A stretch of 64,000 nucleotides of DNA from Symbiodinium natans (Eukaryota; Sar; Dinophyceae; Suessiales; Symbiodiniaceae): assembly GCA_905221605.1 (NCBI GenBank), contig CAJNDS010000248.1, forward strand, positions 64,400 through 128,399. The letters run 5' to 3'. Made by a program: the position numbers and the translations under genes. Positions 22,894 to 33,618 of this stretch are shown in pieces. How positions within the stretch are numbered: the first letter of the stretch is position 1; each line of letters begins with the position of its first letter. The notes beneath the pieces were generated by a model. That model did not search any database, was not told the origin of the DNA, and saw only the letters and a list, made by a program, of their open reading frames with translations.

Positions 22894-24876
22894 ATGGCCG
22901 CCTCGTTGCTGCTTGTGCTGCTGGCTGAAATGGTTGCCCAGAGTGCCGCCGACGTCGTGGCAGTCACAGGGGCACCCTGGGGGTGGGAGGGGGGACAGAG
23001 GCCCTGGTGTCGGTTTAGGGTTTGGGGGTTGGGGTTTCAGGTTTAGGGTTTAAGGTTAAGGTTTAGGATTTGGGGTTAAGGGCTTGCACCTAAAACCAAA
23101 ACTCGGAGAGCGCCCCCCCCCCCCCCCCCTACCCACAGTTGTTTGAGCAGACTTGCAGGGGACAGCTGGGTGATTTGGGTCTTGACCTAGCGGGCTTTGG
23201 GATGTAGGGATCTTAGACCCTTAGGCCCAGAAGTTGCGCCCGCCACATCCAAGCCCTAAACCCTAAACTCTAAACCCTAAGCCCTCCATGTGCTGGCAAC
23301 ACTTCTCTTAGGAATGCCCATGCATCAAGCACCCGTTGGTACGGATTGCGAGCACTTGGGTGTTTGCTTGCCCCTTTGTTCCATTGGTTTTCAGTAGCTC
23401 TCCGACCAAAGTCCAACAGGTAGAGGGCAGCCGGTTTAGGGTTTTAGGGTTTAGGGTTCATTCCGCTATTCTGTAAGTGCTGGTAGCCTTTAAAGGTTCA
23501 CTTTGGCGAGGCGACCGGGAAGCTTGGACGGCACGCTGTCCAGCAGCTCGTCGAGCAAGGCTGCTGGGGAGACCTGGACTCAGGGCGCCCTAAACCCTAA
23601 ACCCTAAACCCTAAAGCTTGTAGTGCAAGTTTAGGGTTTAGGCTTTCGGGTCTATGAATTAGGGTTAGTAGTAGTTTAAGAAGCCACATTCGAATGGTCC
23701 AACGGGGTTCCCTGGAAGTTCTTGTCCGAAACAATGAGGCTCCCGGTGCACACTTAAGCATTCTACCCCTGGAACCCTTCAAAGGGCCATGTTGGCCCCC
23801 TTGAAACTTTGTCCCCTAACCTTCGTGAGAACCATGTCCCAGGCTCACAAGCCTTACCCTGGTCGGAGGCCACGCCGTGCGCTGCCTCTCGCGCGCCGCG
23901 CCCACGACGCCCAGCAGTGGCGAGGACGCTGCGGCGGGCGAGGTTGGGGGTTGTGCGGTTAGGGCGCCGTGTTTTTTACCCTAAACCCCAAACTAAACCC
24001 TAAAACTTATGAACCCTCATGAGGGGGTTTAGGTGGGTTTTTGATTTGGATTTGGGTTAGTTCCATGACTAGCCTCCGAGGGCAAGTACATCAGCATTCC
24101 ACTGTAGAGGGACCTCCCGAACCCTGAGCATGGAGACCTCGGCATCCCCTAAGCCCAGTTAGGGTTTGGGGTTTAGGGTTTAATTGGGGTTTGGGGTTTG
24201 GGGTTTAGGGTTTAGGGTTTAGGGTTTAGGGTTTAGGAACCCTAAAACCCCAAACTCTATAAGCACTGAAGCCTAAAGCTTGCTTTAAGTCCCTGAGCTC
24301 GTATTGTTCGGCGAGACGGTGCCCTCCGTAGGTTGCCGCGTGGTTGGCGACGCTTCCCGGCGTGGAAGTGTTCCAGGTCTGGAGCGGAGTAGAGGGGGGG
24401 GGGGGGCCCTGAACTCTAAACCCTAAACCCTAAACCCAAAACCCTAAACCCTAAACCCTAAACCCTAAACCCTAAACCCTGAACCCTGAACCCTGAACCC
24501 TAAGGCCTTACAAAGCCTAAGCCCCCGAATCCAGTAGCTGTGAGGGTGAGGTCAATACCAAACCAGCGAGTCAGGAACTTTTCTGCTCTGTGTTCAGAGG
24601 ACACTGACTGAGAATTCCTTGCCTGACAAGTATAGGTATGCAGCGTTGAAATGTGAGGTCTTTCGTTTATACATGTCAAAATATTTGCGTTTATCTTGCA
24701 GCCTATGGTGCCCGCCCTCCCCCACAAAAAACACAAACTCAGGAACTGCTGTCTTCATTCGCGAGCCTGTCTATTTGAACAGGGCCCCGGAGCCAAGCGC
24801 CAAGCATAATTTGGTCAGGGCGAGGTCACGGACAGGAAGAAGCTCATGGAGCTGCTGCAAGGAAGCCATCAGCTGA
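22894..24876 (+). CDS. Eight-exon gene, protein of about 170 aa with N-terminal signal-like peptide
   Basis: ATG at 22894 lies five bases after TTTTCAG, a position suited to a trans-splice acceptor with a tiny 5' leader. The first exon (22894-22962) encodes MAASLLLVLLAEMVAQSAAD, a hydrophobic signal-like start. Further exons are 23139-23169, 23312-23338, 23395-23419, 23511-23584, 23869-23942, 24298-24376 and 24743-24876. Phase carries through all seven junctions and the last exon ends CCKEAIS then TGA. Donors are GTCACA, GTGATT, GTACGG, GTAGAG, GCGCCC (a GC donor), GTTGGG and GTCTGG. The mature part has a Ser run and scattered Cys, with no motif I recognise. Exon 23511-23584 and the end of exon 24743 are open in other frames too (the latter as VTDRKKLMELLQGSHQLR with donor GTTTTA), so boundaries there are uncertain. 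Confidence 0.6.
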
Positions 24877-25070
24877 GGGTTTTATAGGGTGCTTGCGAGT
24901 TGTTGAGGGACTAGGGGAGGCCTTCACCTTTTCGCCCGCGAAGGGTTAGCCTCGAAACCTGGAACCAGCATTCTGCAGAGTCAGCGGTTTTGGGGTTTAG
25001 GGGTTAGGGGCTCAGGGTTAGGGGTTTAGGGTTTAGGGGAAGATATGGGGCTCCAACGCTGAACCTTGAG

Positions 25071-25184
25071 CCCCACAAGCCCCAGAAGCCCCAGCAGCTC
25101 CGAGAAAACGCGGGAGGATGTAGCGCTTGCCTGGCCCTCCATGGGGCCAAGCGAACCACCAAGATCTCGGATTTCCTTCCCTGG
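25071..25184 (+). CDS. Exon, unidentified (Cys-X2-Cys peptide)
   Basis: Phase 0 is open from after GAACCTTGAG to the donor GTGGAT. It reads KPQQLRENAGGCSACLALHG then AKRTTKISDFLPW, with a Cys-X2-Cys pair. It could be preceded by the alternative exon at 24824-24877 (VTDRKKLMELLQGSHQLR), also phase 0, which would make the two part of a gene overlapping the previous model. Not identified. Confidence 0.5.
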
Positions 25185-25283
25185 GTGGATGCCCCTCAGC
25201 TTGCATGGGTGTTTCCACAAAAGGGCGGCGGGGGGGGCGGGGGGGAGGCACTACACTAAACCCTATACAACTCGAGTCGGACC

Positions 25284-26746
25284 ATGGCTGAGCTGGCCAA
25301 ATCCCGCATCTCTCTCAACAGTCCATTAGGTAACCTTTACTGCTATTGCTTCTTTTCTTATCCTCAATATACAGTAGTCCCCAAGCCTAGGCCCTTCAAC
25401 CAAACCCCCTCCTCATATCCAACACGCTCAAAACACATGTTCAGCATCACTGCCGTTCGATTCTATTTTTGTTTCCGTTTTGTGGGTGGGGGGGATGTTT
25501 CGGGGGGGATGGTTTAAGGCTAGTGTTCCCACCACGTTAAAATCCCAAACAAACCCCGGTACTGTACCAATTTTGGAGGCATTTTTTCCCCCAACAAGGA
25601 GTCCTTGGATCCGAACCACGGGAAGCAGGCGGGATGGGGACTGGGCGAGGGAGGTGGGGGTGGTTTAGGGTTTAGGGTTTATAATAGGGTTTAGGGTTTA
25701 GGGTTTAGGGTTTAGGGTTTGGGCACTTGGGAGGGGGGAGGGGGTTTGCGGATCAAGACCCCAACAAGCTACGAAGTCCCGCTTAGCTCCTGCACACATG
25801 TAGACATCTCGAAATCCTAAGCCTTAAGCCAGCCTAGCTAATAGTTGAACCTGAATCACCCTAAGTTTCCTTATCTGAACCCTATAAACCGTAAATCCCA
25901 AATGCTCAAACTTAAACTTAATTGTTGATGGAGACGTGATTACACTGCTTTTTCCGCCTCTAAAAACTCACAAAGCCGCAGGTGAACTGTGAAGCCGTGG
26001 GCTATCTTCTTGATGCAGCTGTGGCGAACGGTTCCGCGCCCCAGCACTGCCAGAAGTGAGTGTAGGGTGTAGGGGGGTGGGAGGGGGCTTGGGGGGGTTG
26101 GGGTTGGGGGCTTGGGGGTCGGGAGGGTCTTCTGCCCAAGACATCCGAAGCTCTCTGAAACAAGTTGTTTTTCCTAACAGCAATTCCACACTGGTGACAA
26201 ATTGGAAACCCACATGTCACATACCCATTCCCGACTCCCGAAAAGCCCGCCCGCATGATGGTAACTTCCTAACTGTGACCCTGGGGCCACTTTTTTTGCC
26301 TGTATATGAACATGGGCGATACTCATACTGCACTAGGGATCCGATCAATGACGGCCAGGGCCCCTCAAGCCCCTGCAAAACCCGATGCCCCAAACCCTTA
26401 GGCCTTTTGGAACCCTTAACCTCTGAACCCTCCATGGGCCAGAAGAGCAAAGATAAGTCCTGCTTCCTCCGCAATCAGGCTGCAAGCGCCTCGTGCGGGT
26501 CACGGGCAAGGTACGCCTCGCGACCTTGTAGGGGCTTAGAGCATGGCCGCGCCAGTGACATCTACTCATGTCCTGTGCCGCACTTGCGCCACTTGCTTTG
26601 CCGGAAGTGCTACTTCATCTTGCCCCACTTGCCCCACTTGCTCCACTTGCTTGTCCGGAAGAACTGACTCATTTTGCCTCACTTGCCTAATGGGTGTCAG
26701 AAATCAGCTAGCAGTGCCTTTGTTACACGCACTGGCTTGTATCTAA
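25284..26746 (+). CDS. Seven-exon gene, Cys-containing protein of about 185 aa, unidentified
   Basis: ATG at 25284 (MAELAKSRISLNSPL) is in an exon starting after CTCGAG. Exons are 25284-25329, 25375-25454, 25758-25799, 25982-26055, 26181-26260, 26479-26510 and 26540-26746. All six junctions keep phase and none creates a stop. Donors are GTAACC, GTTCGA, GTAGAC, GTGAGT, GTAACT and GTACGC. The centre reads CEAVGYLLDAAVANGSAPQH then an Asn-Asn-Ser-Thr sequon, WKPTCHIPIPDSRKARPHDG and CKRLVRVTGK. The last exon is a Cys-Pro-Thr-Cys repeat from short CACTTGC repeats and ends at a stop; it is the least certain part. The first intron is only 45 nt. Conserved-looking Cys residues and a glycosylation sequon suggest a secreted or lumenal protein, but no signal peptide is visible in the modelled start. 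Confidence 0.6.
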
Positions 26747-27029
26747 GAATAATTCAACATACCCCAAACCCAAACCCCTTAGCCTCAAAAGGAGTATGTA
26801 AAGAAAGACTTTTCCATACCCCTGAAGTTCTTTTAAGGGGTATGCCCCAGGTATGTTGAACACTTCTTGGATTGTAGGGTTTAGGGCTTTGGGTTGATGG
26901 GTTGTAGGGTTCGGATTTCTTGGCAACGAGGTTTAGACCCGTCCTTCCGGATGGAGCTGCATTTCCTTGCATGTCTAGCCGGCGGCATTTCGGATCTTGG
27001 TTTTAGATAATGCTCATAAACGCCGAAAA

Positions 27030-27142
27030 CTAGGGTGCCCAGTAGTACCCTTATTCCCTTTTTGGGGTGTTTAGGTTCCCTTATAAACCCCTTTAAGCAA
27101 AAAAGGGCACCCTTTTTAAGCCTTGGTTTCTGGGCAGCCTAG
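27030..27142. mobile_element. MITE-like element B, copy 2
   Basis: Starts CTAGGGTGCCCAGTAGT and ends CTGGGCAGCCTAG, an inverted pair. The inside closely matches the copy at 9659-9780, including TTTAGGTTCCCTTATAAACC and AAAGGGCACCC. Confidence 0.75.
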
Positions 27143-27448
27143 AAAACCTCTAAGAGCAATTGGACCGAAATCCTCCTATGCCTCCTAATGATGACCAAGC
27201 CGAAACGCGACCCTGAGCGATGGTTTCCCTCAACCTTTAGGCCGAATCACCCAACTCTCAAGAAATCAAGAACCCAAGCCCTCAAAACCCTAGAAGGCCC
27301 GAAGCTCCCCAACCCCAAAGCCCCTGAAAACCCCTCACCCTAAACCCTAAAGCCTAAACCCTAAACCCTGAACCCTGAACCCTGAACCCTAAACCCTGAA
27401 CCCTAAACCCTGAACCCTACACCCTAAACACTAAACCCTGGTGGCCAG

Positions 27449-29016
27449 GGGGAAGACCCGTGGTCCCTGTTTTCGAGCCTCGGCGTGAGATGCCCCTTGC
27501 GAGCCTTAGGAAATTCCACGGAACCTTAGCAACCTTGGCCCTCAAAGCTTTGTGGGTTTAGGGTTGAGGGTTGAGGGTTTAGGGTTTAGGGTTTAGGGCT
27601 GTCGTTTAGTTGTTTTTGGGAGGCGGGGGTCAGGGTTTGAGGTTTTGAGTCTCGTGGTTCCCGAACCGTGTCTGTGTGCTGGTGTCTTGTGCACGCCCGC
27701 AGTGCTTGTCATAACGTGGGAAGTTACAACTCACTTGCGGATTTTTGAAAAGAGCTCCATACTTGCATTGTTCCCTGCATCCTAAGCCCTAAGTCCTAGT
27801 TAACAGAACTCGCCGCATTGTGCCAGTCCCAGGATTCTGATCAACGGCTTTGGTTCGATGGCAAAGGCATGGAACCAGGAGGGGCTTGCAGTCACTACTC
27901 AAACGAGATCCCACACCTCAAAAACTAAAGCCTAAAACCCAAACCGTGCATCCTGACTCTGGCACCCTCTGAACCTTACACCCTCACATCCCCAGACCGT
28001 TGCCGGACTTCGGCGCAACAAGTTTTTTTGCTAGACCCCTCAATCTCATACACAGGTGACTAAAAGGCACTTACGACTGAGGTAGCAGTACCTCTTGAAC
28101 CTGAGTCTCCCTGTAACTGCTAGTATGGGGTTCCCCTCTGCCTAATAAGCACCAGGACGTAGTTCAGCCTCTGGGGTTCAGGGTTTAGGGTTCAGATTCT
28201 GCGGTGAAGCCTGACCCTTGACTGCTCCAACACTCTTTCCCAGCAGTCCTGCGCCAACGTGCACACCATTCATTCACCTAGGCGCCCTACATGTATCCCC
28301 TCAAGCCCATAAGCCCCTCCCAGCCCCTTGCATAAAGTTTCCCCAAGTTCGGGCAAGCGCGCGCCGTTCACTGCAAACATCAGCATCCAAACCTTCCTAA
28401 AGCCCAGCGAGAAGACAGGGATTCGGGTGTAGGGTATCCCTAAACCCTAGCACCCTAGCAACCCTAGCAACCCTAGAAACCCTAGCAACCCTAGCAGCCC
28501 TAGACCCTAAACCCTAAAAACCCTAGAAGCCCTAGAAACCCTAGAAACCTTAGAGACCCTAGAAACCAAGAAACCCTAAACCCGAACTCGAAGTCCTCCG
28601 GAAGGAAGGGGAGCGGCGCCTCAGAGGTCAGAGCCAGGTGGCGCCTCAGCGGTACTTGGTTGGCCTTCTTTGGGTTTTGACCGCTTAGAACCCTAAACGC
28701 TAAACCCTAAACCCTAAACCCTAAACCCTAAACCCTAAACCCTAAACCCTAAACCCTAAATGCCAAGTTTAAGGGGTCCCGAGACCCGTCCCCGAGTCAG
28801 TCAGGCCCAGAAGTCCCCATTCCCAGCACGTGAAATATCTATCGCCATTCAAAACCTTCAATATTGACAGAGAGGGGGAGCCTAAAAAGCCCAAAACCCT
28901 AAACCCTAAACCCTAAACCCTAAACCCTCAACCCTCAACCCTAAACCCTAAACCCTAAACCCTAAACCCTCTGGTAGTGGCAGGCGTGGGGGCCACTTTT
29001 AGAGGCAGAGGCGAAG
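27449..29016 (+). CDS. Multi-exon gene fragment, unidentified
   Basis: Exons 27449-27484 (GEDPWSLFSSLG, donor GTGAGA), 27807-27890 (CASPRILINGFGSMAKAWNQ, donor GTCACT) and 27996-28021 (TVAGLRRN, donor GTTTTT) join in phase. Later exons are 28594-28658 (RKEGERRLRGQSQVAPQRYL, donor GTTGGC), 28827 to about 28880 (HVKYLSPFKTFNIDREGEPK, no GT donor seen) and 28984-29016 (AWGPLLEAEAK, donor GTAGGC). The last group is also phase-compatible. The junction from 28021 to 28594 needs at least one more exon. The fragment mixes hydrophobic and charged helical stretches. No family was recognised. Confidence 0.5.
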
Positions 29017-29049
29017 GTAGGCCAATAGCATCAGGGGCCGTAGCTGGGC

Positions 29050-29108
29050 TCCTGTGCTCGAATTGATGTATTCATTGCTAGAGTACCCTTTTTTATAAGA
29101 ATAAACGC

Positions 29109-29144
<36 letters not shown>

Positions 29145-30048
29145 CTGCCGCCTATCCCCCCCCCCCCCCCCCCCGCTCTTTCAATGTCTTCATACAGTAG
29201 CCAGTCTTTCCGTGTCTTGATACAGTAGCCTAATAATTATAGCACAGCCATGTCCATAGACACAGCTACTGTTTATAAACACAGCCATACACAGCCACTG
29301 CTCATAAACGCAGTCAAGTACAATACAGTTAACAGTAAAGTTTACGCTTGCATGTTGTGGATTTATTACCTTACAAAGACTAGGTGAATTGCTGCTTGTG
29401 AGGTTGATGACAGCTCGGAATGGCGTAGGCTCGCTTATCGGGGATCCTTGCCATCAATCCCTTGATTTTACGAGTCTGCTCAGATTAGGTAGCTGGCTCG
29501 ATTTTGGATGGTGGCCGGCCAGGGCACAGGGGGGTGCCTATAAAAAATAGACCTGTCTATTCTTCTGTGCTCTAGATCAGTGGGCAAAAAAGCCAATGAA
29601 ACCCTAGACCTGTGAAAAGCTATCAACTCGAAGCCTAAGGGTGGAGAACACAGTCCGCTGAGTTCGACCTGGTTCAGTATCAACAGTAGCAGTAGAGGCT
29701 AGAGGTATTTGGGAGTTTGGGTTTTAGTTTGATAGGGTTTATGGCCAGAACGTTCATGTCACATGTTGATCCACTGGTGGAGATTGCACGCAGTCGCAGA
29801 CGATGGCCCCTGAAGTCGCAAGGTGATTCAACATCCTAACTCCTAAGCCCTTGTTCTGACACCTCTAGCTAGCAGCTAAATATACTCAACCGTCTACTGC
29901 AACAGTTCCTGAAAAGTCATGCTCACCCAAACAAAGGGAACAAAGGCATGCCCTGAGTGTTCAAGCGTTTTGGGTGTTTTCATGCCAAAAGTTTTCGCAG
30001 AACGGCACACGCCCGCCGACTCACAGGACATGGTGACCATGGATCTAC

Positions 30049-30086
<38 letters not shown>

Positions 30087-30480
30087 CCCTGCCACTTGAG
30101 CTGGATGTGCTGAGCTCGCTGAGGCAGGCTGTGGGTTGAGTTGGGTAGCAGATGGAGGTTTATGGCGGACTTCAGAGTTGCGTTCATTCATGTTGCCTTT
30201 GACGCTTCGCTGTCGGCTCTTCCCATCAATGAGAATCAGTCGCTGGCCTCACATCTTGGTAGCCCTAGGCCCTAAGCCCGAACTAGATTGAGTCAAGTAA
30301 ACCTTCCAAGCCTTCCTGGTCCAGGTCCTTGGCCATCGCTGTGCTGCGGGCGGGCTGGCTGACGAAGTGGGTTGAGGCCAGCGCATTTTGGGGGTCCGGG
30401 GTTTGGCCAGGAAGTTCATCATTCATGGACGGTTGTTAGTGTGGACGAGATTGTGGGTGTAGTGTTGCGAAGGCCCGATG
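29050..30480. other. Region poor in telomeric repeats with microsatellites
   Basis: It holds (TA)n at 29112-29142, poly-C at 29156-29174, and imperfect repeats of a CATACAGTAGCC / AACACAGCCA type at 29190-29320. A CTG repeat of about 11 units sits at 30050-30083. The CTG run lies in ORFs on both strands (poly-Leu or poly-Cys forward, poly-Gln reverse). I could not tell which, if any, is coding. Confidence 0.4.
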
Positions 30481-30769
30481 TTGAGGGTTCGGGAATGTGT
30501 GGCAGCGGCATACACTCCACCTTTTAAGCTCGGGCAACTGTACTCCCAAGAACCCCAAACTGAGTGAGCCCGGGGCCGTCGAGCAGGGCGAACGCGCCGA
30601 AGCCGGCAGGCAAGGCCGCTCCGGAGCCAGAAGCCCTCCGGCGGGCGACGGAGCTCCAGTCCCGCAGGCAGCTGCGGGCTGCGCGGTGGACCCGGCAGGT
30701 CGCTGGCGAGAAACCCGTCAGGTCGCCCCTAGAAGAAGATACCCCAAACCTTGGGGTAAAACATCGCAA

Positions 30770-31300
30770 CCTCCTGCCCATCTGCCTGGAGGCCCCTCCC
30801 TGCCTGGGAGGCCCCTGCCTGGGAGGCCTGTGCCTGGGAGGCCCCTGCCTGCCTGAGACCCTGTTTGGGAGGCCCCTGCCTGTGCCTCTGCGAGCCTGTC
30901 TGGGAGGCCCCCTGCCTGGGAGCCGCCTGGGCCCTGCCTGGAAGCCCCATGTCTGGGAGGCCCCTGCCTGGGAGGTCCCTGCCTGTCTGGGAGGCCCTGC
31001 CTGAAGGCCCCTGCCTCTGCGAGCCCCTGTCTGGACCTGGGAGGCCCCTGCCTGGGAGGCCCCTGTCTGGGAGCCCCTGCCTGCAAGCCCCTGCCTGCAA
31101 GGTCCTGCCTTGGGAGGCCCCCTGCCTGGGAGGTGCCTGGGAGGCCCCTGCTGGGAGGCCTGAAAACCTGTCTGGGCCCTGCCTCTGCCTGGAAGCCCCT
31201 GCCTGGGAGGCCCCTGCCTGGGAGGTGTTTGGGAGGGCTCCTGTCTGGGAGCCTGCCTGTGGGAGGCCCCTGCCTGGGAGGCCCCTGCCTGGGAGGCCAA
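30770..31300. repeat. 15-bp G/C-rich minisatellite (GGGAGGCCCCTGCCT)
   Basis: About 25 degenerate units of GGGAGGCCCCTGCCT lie within and after the copia reading frame. A few units recur at 31905-31935. The Gly/Pro/Arg-rich ORFs on both strands here are repeat translations. Confidence 0.9.
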
Positions 31301-31960
31301 AGCCATCAAAAAATCATCCACCATTGTCCCTACCAACTTGCTTGCACCTTCCGGCTTCTCTTGTGCCATAATAAGGAGCAGACTTGGGTCTGCATTGGAC
31401 CTCTGAAAGCTCATTGCTTGTCCATCCTTTGACACCCAAGACATGCCTTGAAGACGTTGGTCTCGCCACTCCACCCATGCTGCAGGACTTTCGGCCAAAC
31501 CGTACAAGGCCTTCCTCACAATCCACCGCTCCTCTTTTGTGCAAAGACCCAATTTCTGGGGGCTGCACCACCACCAAACGCCCTTCTCTTTGCGCCCTAT
31601 TCATCGGCGCCGTCAGAAAAGCTTTGGAGATGTCTAAGCCAGCGATGATCCACACCATATGTGCTGCGTGCCTAACTTGGCACCTAAATGTAGTTGAATC
31701 TAAACCTGGAGCGTACAGCGAGTGACGACTGAGGGACCTTGGCCCTTCATATTCTGTAGCTGCCGTTGACGAAATAAAGTTCCCACATGCACAGATACGG
31801 GCACGCCTCCTCCCTGTCCCTTGCTTTCGGGTAAACACCACCAGACTGGGAACGTACTCAATCACCGGTGCATTTGGATGTGCATGGGGGTCGCTAAATC
31901 CCCTGGCTGGGCCCCTGCCTGGGAGGCCTCTGCCTGGCTGCCTGGGACCCCATTTTTGCA
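31300..31960 (-). pseudogene. Ty1/copia reverse transcriptase relic (RVT_2), frameshifted
   Basis: On the minus strand, from about 31870 down, one frame reads IEYVPSLVVFTRKQ, RARICACGNFISSTAA, YAPGLDSTTFRC and AGLDISKAFLTAPMN. This is the start of a copia-type RNA-dependent DNA polymerase, with the Asp of motif A in DISKAFL. Near 31550 the frame shifts to KEERWIVRKALYGLAESPAA, DPSLLLIMAQE and LVGTMVDDFLMA, where MVDD stands for the usual YVDD catalytic motif. A minisatellite then replaces the rest. No integrase, protease or LTRs were recognised. The frameshift, altered motif and minisatellite mark it as dead. Confidence 0.85.
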
Positions 31961-31961
31961 A

Positions 31962-32242
31962 GGGATCCAGATCCCCAGCCAGGACGCAGCATGCAAGGGC
32001 GAAGGCGGCAGCCAGCCCCAAGCCCAAACCTTCGGGTTTTGAAGTTTTAGAAAAACTTGCTGGGAGGCTGTGGGATTCTGTTTGGGACTGGATCTGCTTA
32101 CCCTGCCTGAAAAACAGGCCTTGGCCTGAGGTGCCTGGCCCTTTCAAGCTAGGGATCCAGATCCCCAACAAGACGCAGCATCACCAAGGGCGAAGGCGGC
32201 AGCCAGCCCCAAGCCCAAACCTTTGGGTTTTTCACTTTTAAA
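31962..32242. repeat. 85-bp direct repeat flanking copia-proximal sequence
   Basis: GGGATCCAGATCCCCA followed by AAGACGCAGCAT and GGGCGAAGGCGGCAGCCAGC occurs at 31962-32040 and again at 32153-32240. The copies are about 190 bp apart and about 90 percent alike by eye. They could be a decayed terminal repeat of the element or a separate duplication. Confidence 0.7.
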
Positions 32243-32377
32243 ATGATTCACAAGGCCACCACGACTCCAACAAGGTCCAGCTGCAGCATCGAAGCCGAGC
32301 TTCTAAACCCAACCAATAGACAAGAGAAAAATAGCAAAAGCACGATCAGAGTTCAAAAGAACCCTAAACCCGTAGAG

Positions 32378-32470
32378 GTTAAGGCGAGGGTGGAGCGCCA
32401 GCGGGGGTGGGCTTATGCAACTCGGGGCGCGCGCCTGGGTGCTTTCAGCACCAGCGCGCCCACTCATTAA
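32378..32470 (+). CDS. Probable terminal exon, unidentified
   Basis: After GTAGAG, phase 0 reads VKARVERQRGWAYATRGARL then GAFSTSAPTH and TAA at 32468-32470. A CCCTAAA remnant precedes the exon and a CCCTAAA run follows. A GTGCTT donor at 32441 is the alternative. It could be the 3' end of the gene at 27.4-29.0 kb, with the copia relic inside its last intron. Confidence 0.45.
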   Translation, partial: VKARVERQRGWAYATRGARLGAFSTSAPTH

Positions 32471-32634
32471 GACACCCTAAACCCTAAACCCTCAACCCTG
32501 AACCTAAACCCCTGAACCCTAAACCATGAAACATGCGTGGCACGGGGCTCGACAGCATCACTGAAACGACATGGTTCATGTTACGTGTTCAGATCTCAGC
32601 GCGTGGCATAGAATAGGAAAAATAGTAAGGAAGT

Positions 32635-32835
32635 CCATGAAAGCCATGAAAGCCATGAAGGCCTAATGAAAGCCATGAAAGCCACGAAAGCGATGAAGAC
32701 GATGAAGGCGATGAAGGCTGCAAAGGCCCGGAGCTCCACGTGGAAGCCGATGAAGGCGAAAGGCGCGAAGGCGATGAAGACAATGAAGGCGATGAACGCC
32801 ATGAAAGCGATGAAGGCCACGAAGGCGATGAAGTC
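32635..32835. repeat. Short coding-type repeat (ATGAAGGC) encoding Met/Lys/Ala
   Basis: Units of 9 or 12 bp such as GCGATGAAGGCG encode MKAMKATKAMKTMKAMKAA in the + frame, an ORF running 32666-33091. MKAMK-type runs are, from general knowledge, common at the ends of dinoflagellate proteins, so a real Lys-rich basic protein is possible. The reverse frames (Phe-Ile-Ala-Phe and His-Gly-Phe repeats) are shadows. No splice or start context settles it. Confidence 0.5.
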
Positions 32836-33080
32836 CACCCTCGGGGGGGGCCGTCGGCTGGGATTGCAACTGGCTGGCGGCGGGAATCAACCTGGTATTA
32901 AATACCTCTTGGGCGGGGACGGAAAGGGGAGGCAGTTCATGATTGCCGGGGCTGGCCTTGGGCTGGCTACGCCTTCCCGGAAGTATGGGCTGGCTGGTGC
33001 TATGGGCATGAGCCAAAAACTTCTGAGGCACACACCTTTCTTGCCTTTACGCTGGCATCGTTCGTGGTTGGCTTGCCAGG

Positions 33081-33182
33081 GACTTTGCTGACGATGAAAG
33101 GGAGATGCAGCTACCGGCCGGCGATGGCATCTTCTTGGGCTTCTTGCGTGAGATGCTGGTGGCAACCTTCAACACCCTTTAA
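33081..33182 (+). CDS. Probable terminal exon, unidentified
   Basis: After CTTGCCAG, one frame reads DFADDEREMQLPAGDGIFLG then FLREMLVATFNTL and TAA at 33180-33182. It is an amphipathic, protein-like sequence. The overlapping long + ORF in another frame looks less protein-like here, and a reverse ORF (33169-33618) overlaps its end. Confidence 0.45.
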   Translation, partial: DFADDEREMQLPAGDGIFLGFLREMLVATFNTL

Positions 33183-33618
33183 TCACACGATGAGATTGCT
33201 GGCGCCGCGGCATCTTGTCAACATGCAGTTTTGTGCACCCAATCGGGCCATAGCTCGATTCGCTCAACCACTTCCCCTTGTACAAGCACCAGCTGCGTTG
33301 GGGACCGCAGCGTCTGCGCACGGCCATCCACACGGTGTACAGCTTGGACACCCACCGCAAAAGTGGAACCCTGTCTTTGATGGCTACTACTTCTCCAGCT
33401 GCGCTTCGCAGCACCGTATACAGAACACCAGCTGCATTTTGCAGCAATTGTACCTCTGCTTTGGCAGTTCCATGAACCTCGACATAGTCCTCTACACGAG
33501 CTTGACCTACCAGGCGATGAAGTCCATGAAAGTGAAGATGGCCACCAAGGAGGCGCAGACAGTGGGCCTTCGCCCGCCGGATGATGTGCGCTCGAAGAAC
33601 CCGCTTGAGGATGTGCAC
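33169..33618 (-). CDS. Unassigned ORF of 149 aa
   Basis: This reverse ORF contains AEVQLLQNAAGVLYTVLRSA, VPLLRWVSKLYTVWMAVRRR and WCLYKGKWLSESSYGPIG, with codon choice that looks coding. The opposite strand is open over the same span (33064-33699) and reads LYTSLTYQAMKSMKVKMATK and LRPPDDVRSKNPLEDVHIIR. One of the two is probably a shadow, and I cannot decide which. No family was recognised for either. Confidence 0.3.
   Translation of the reverse strand: MHILKRVLRAHIIRRAKAHCLRLLGGHLHFHGLHRLVGQARVEDYVEVHGTAKAEVQLLQNAAGVLYTVLRSAAGEVVAIKDRVPLLRWVSKLYTVWMAVRRRCGPQRSWCLYKGKWLSESSYGPIGCTKLHVDKMPRRQQSHRVIKGC

Noticed and set aside
24250-24382. Minus-strand open frame reading TWNTSTPGSVANHAATYGGH
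   Set aside because: Protein-like, but the plus-strand exon 24298-24376 fits phase on both sides in the 22.9-24.9 kb gene. Kept as the main rival reading there.
29894-30187. Poly-Gln ORF at the CTG repeat
   Set aside because: Both strands are open across the repeat and neither flank looks convincingly coding.
30524-31371. Long Gly/Pro/Arg-rich ORFs on both strands
   Set aside because: Mostly translation of the 15-bp minisatellite. Only the reverse-transcriptase part at the high-coordinate end is meaningful.
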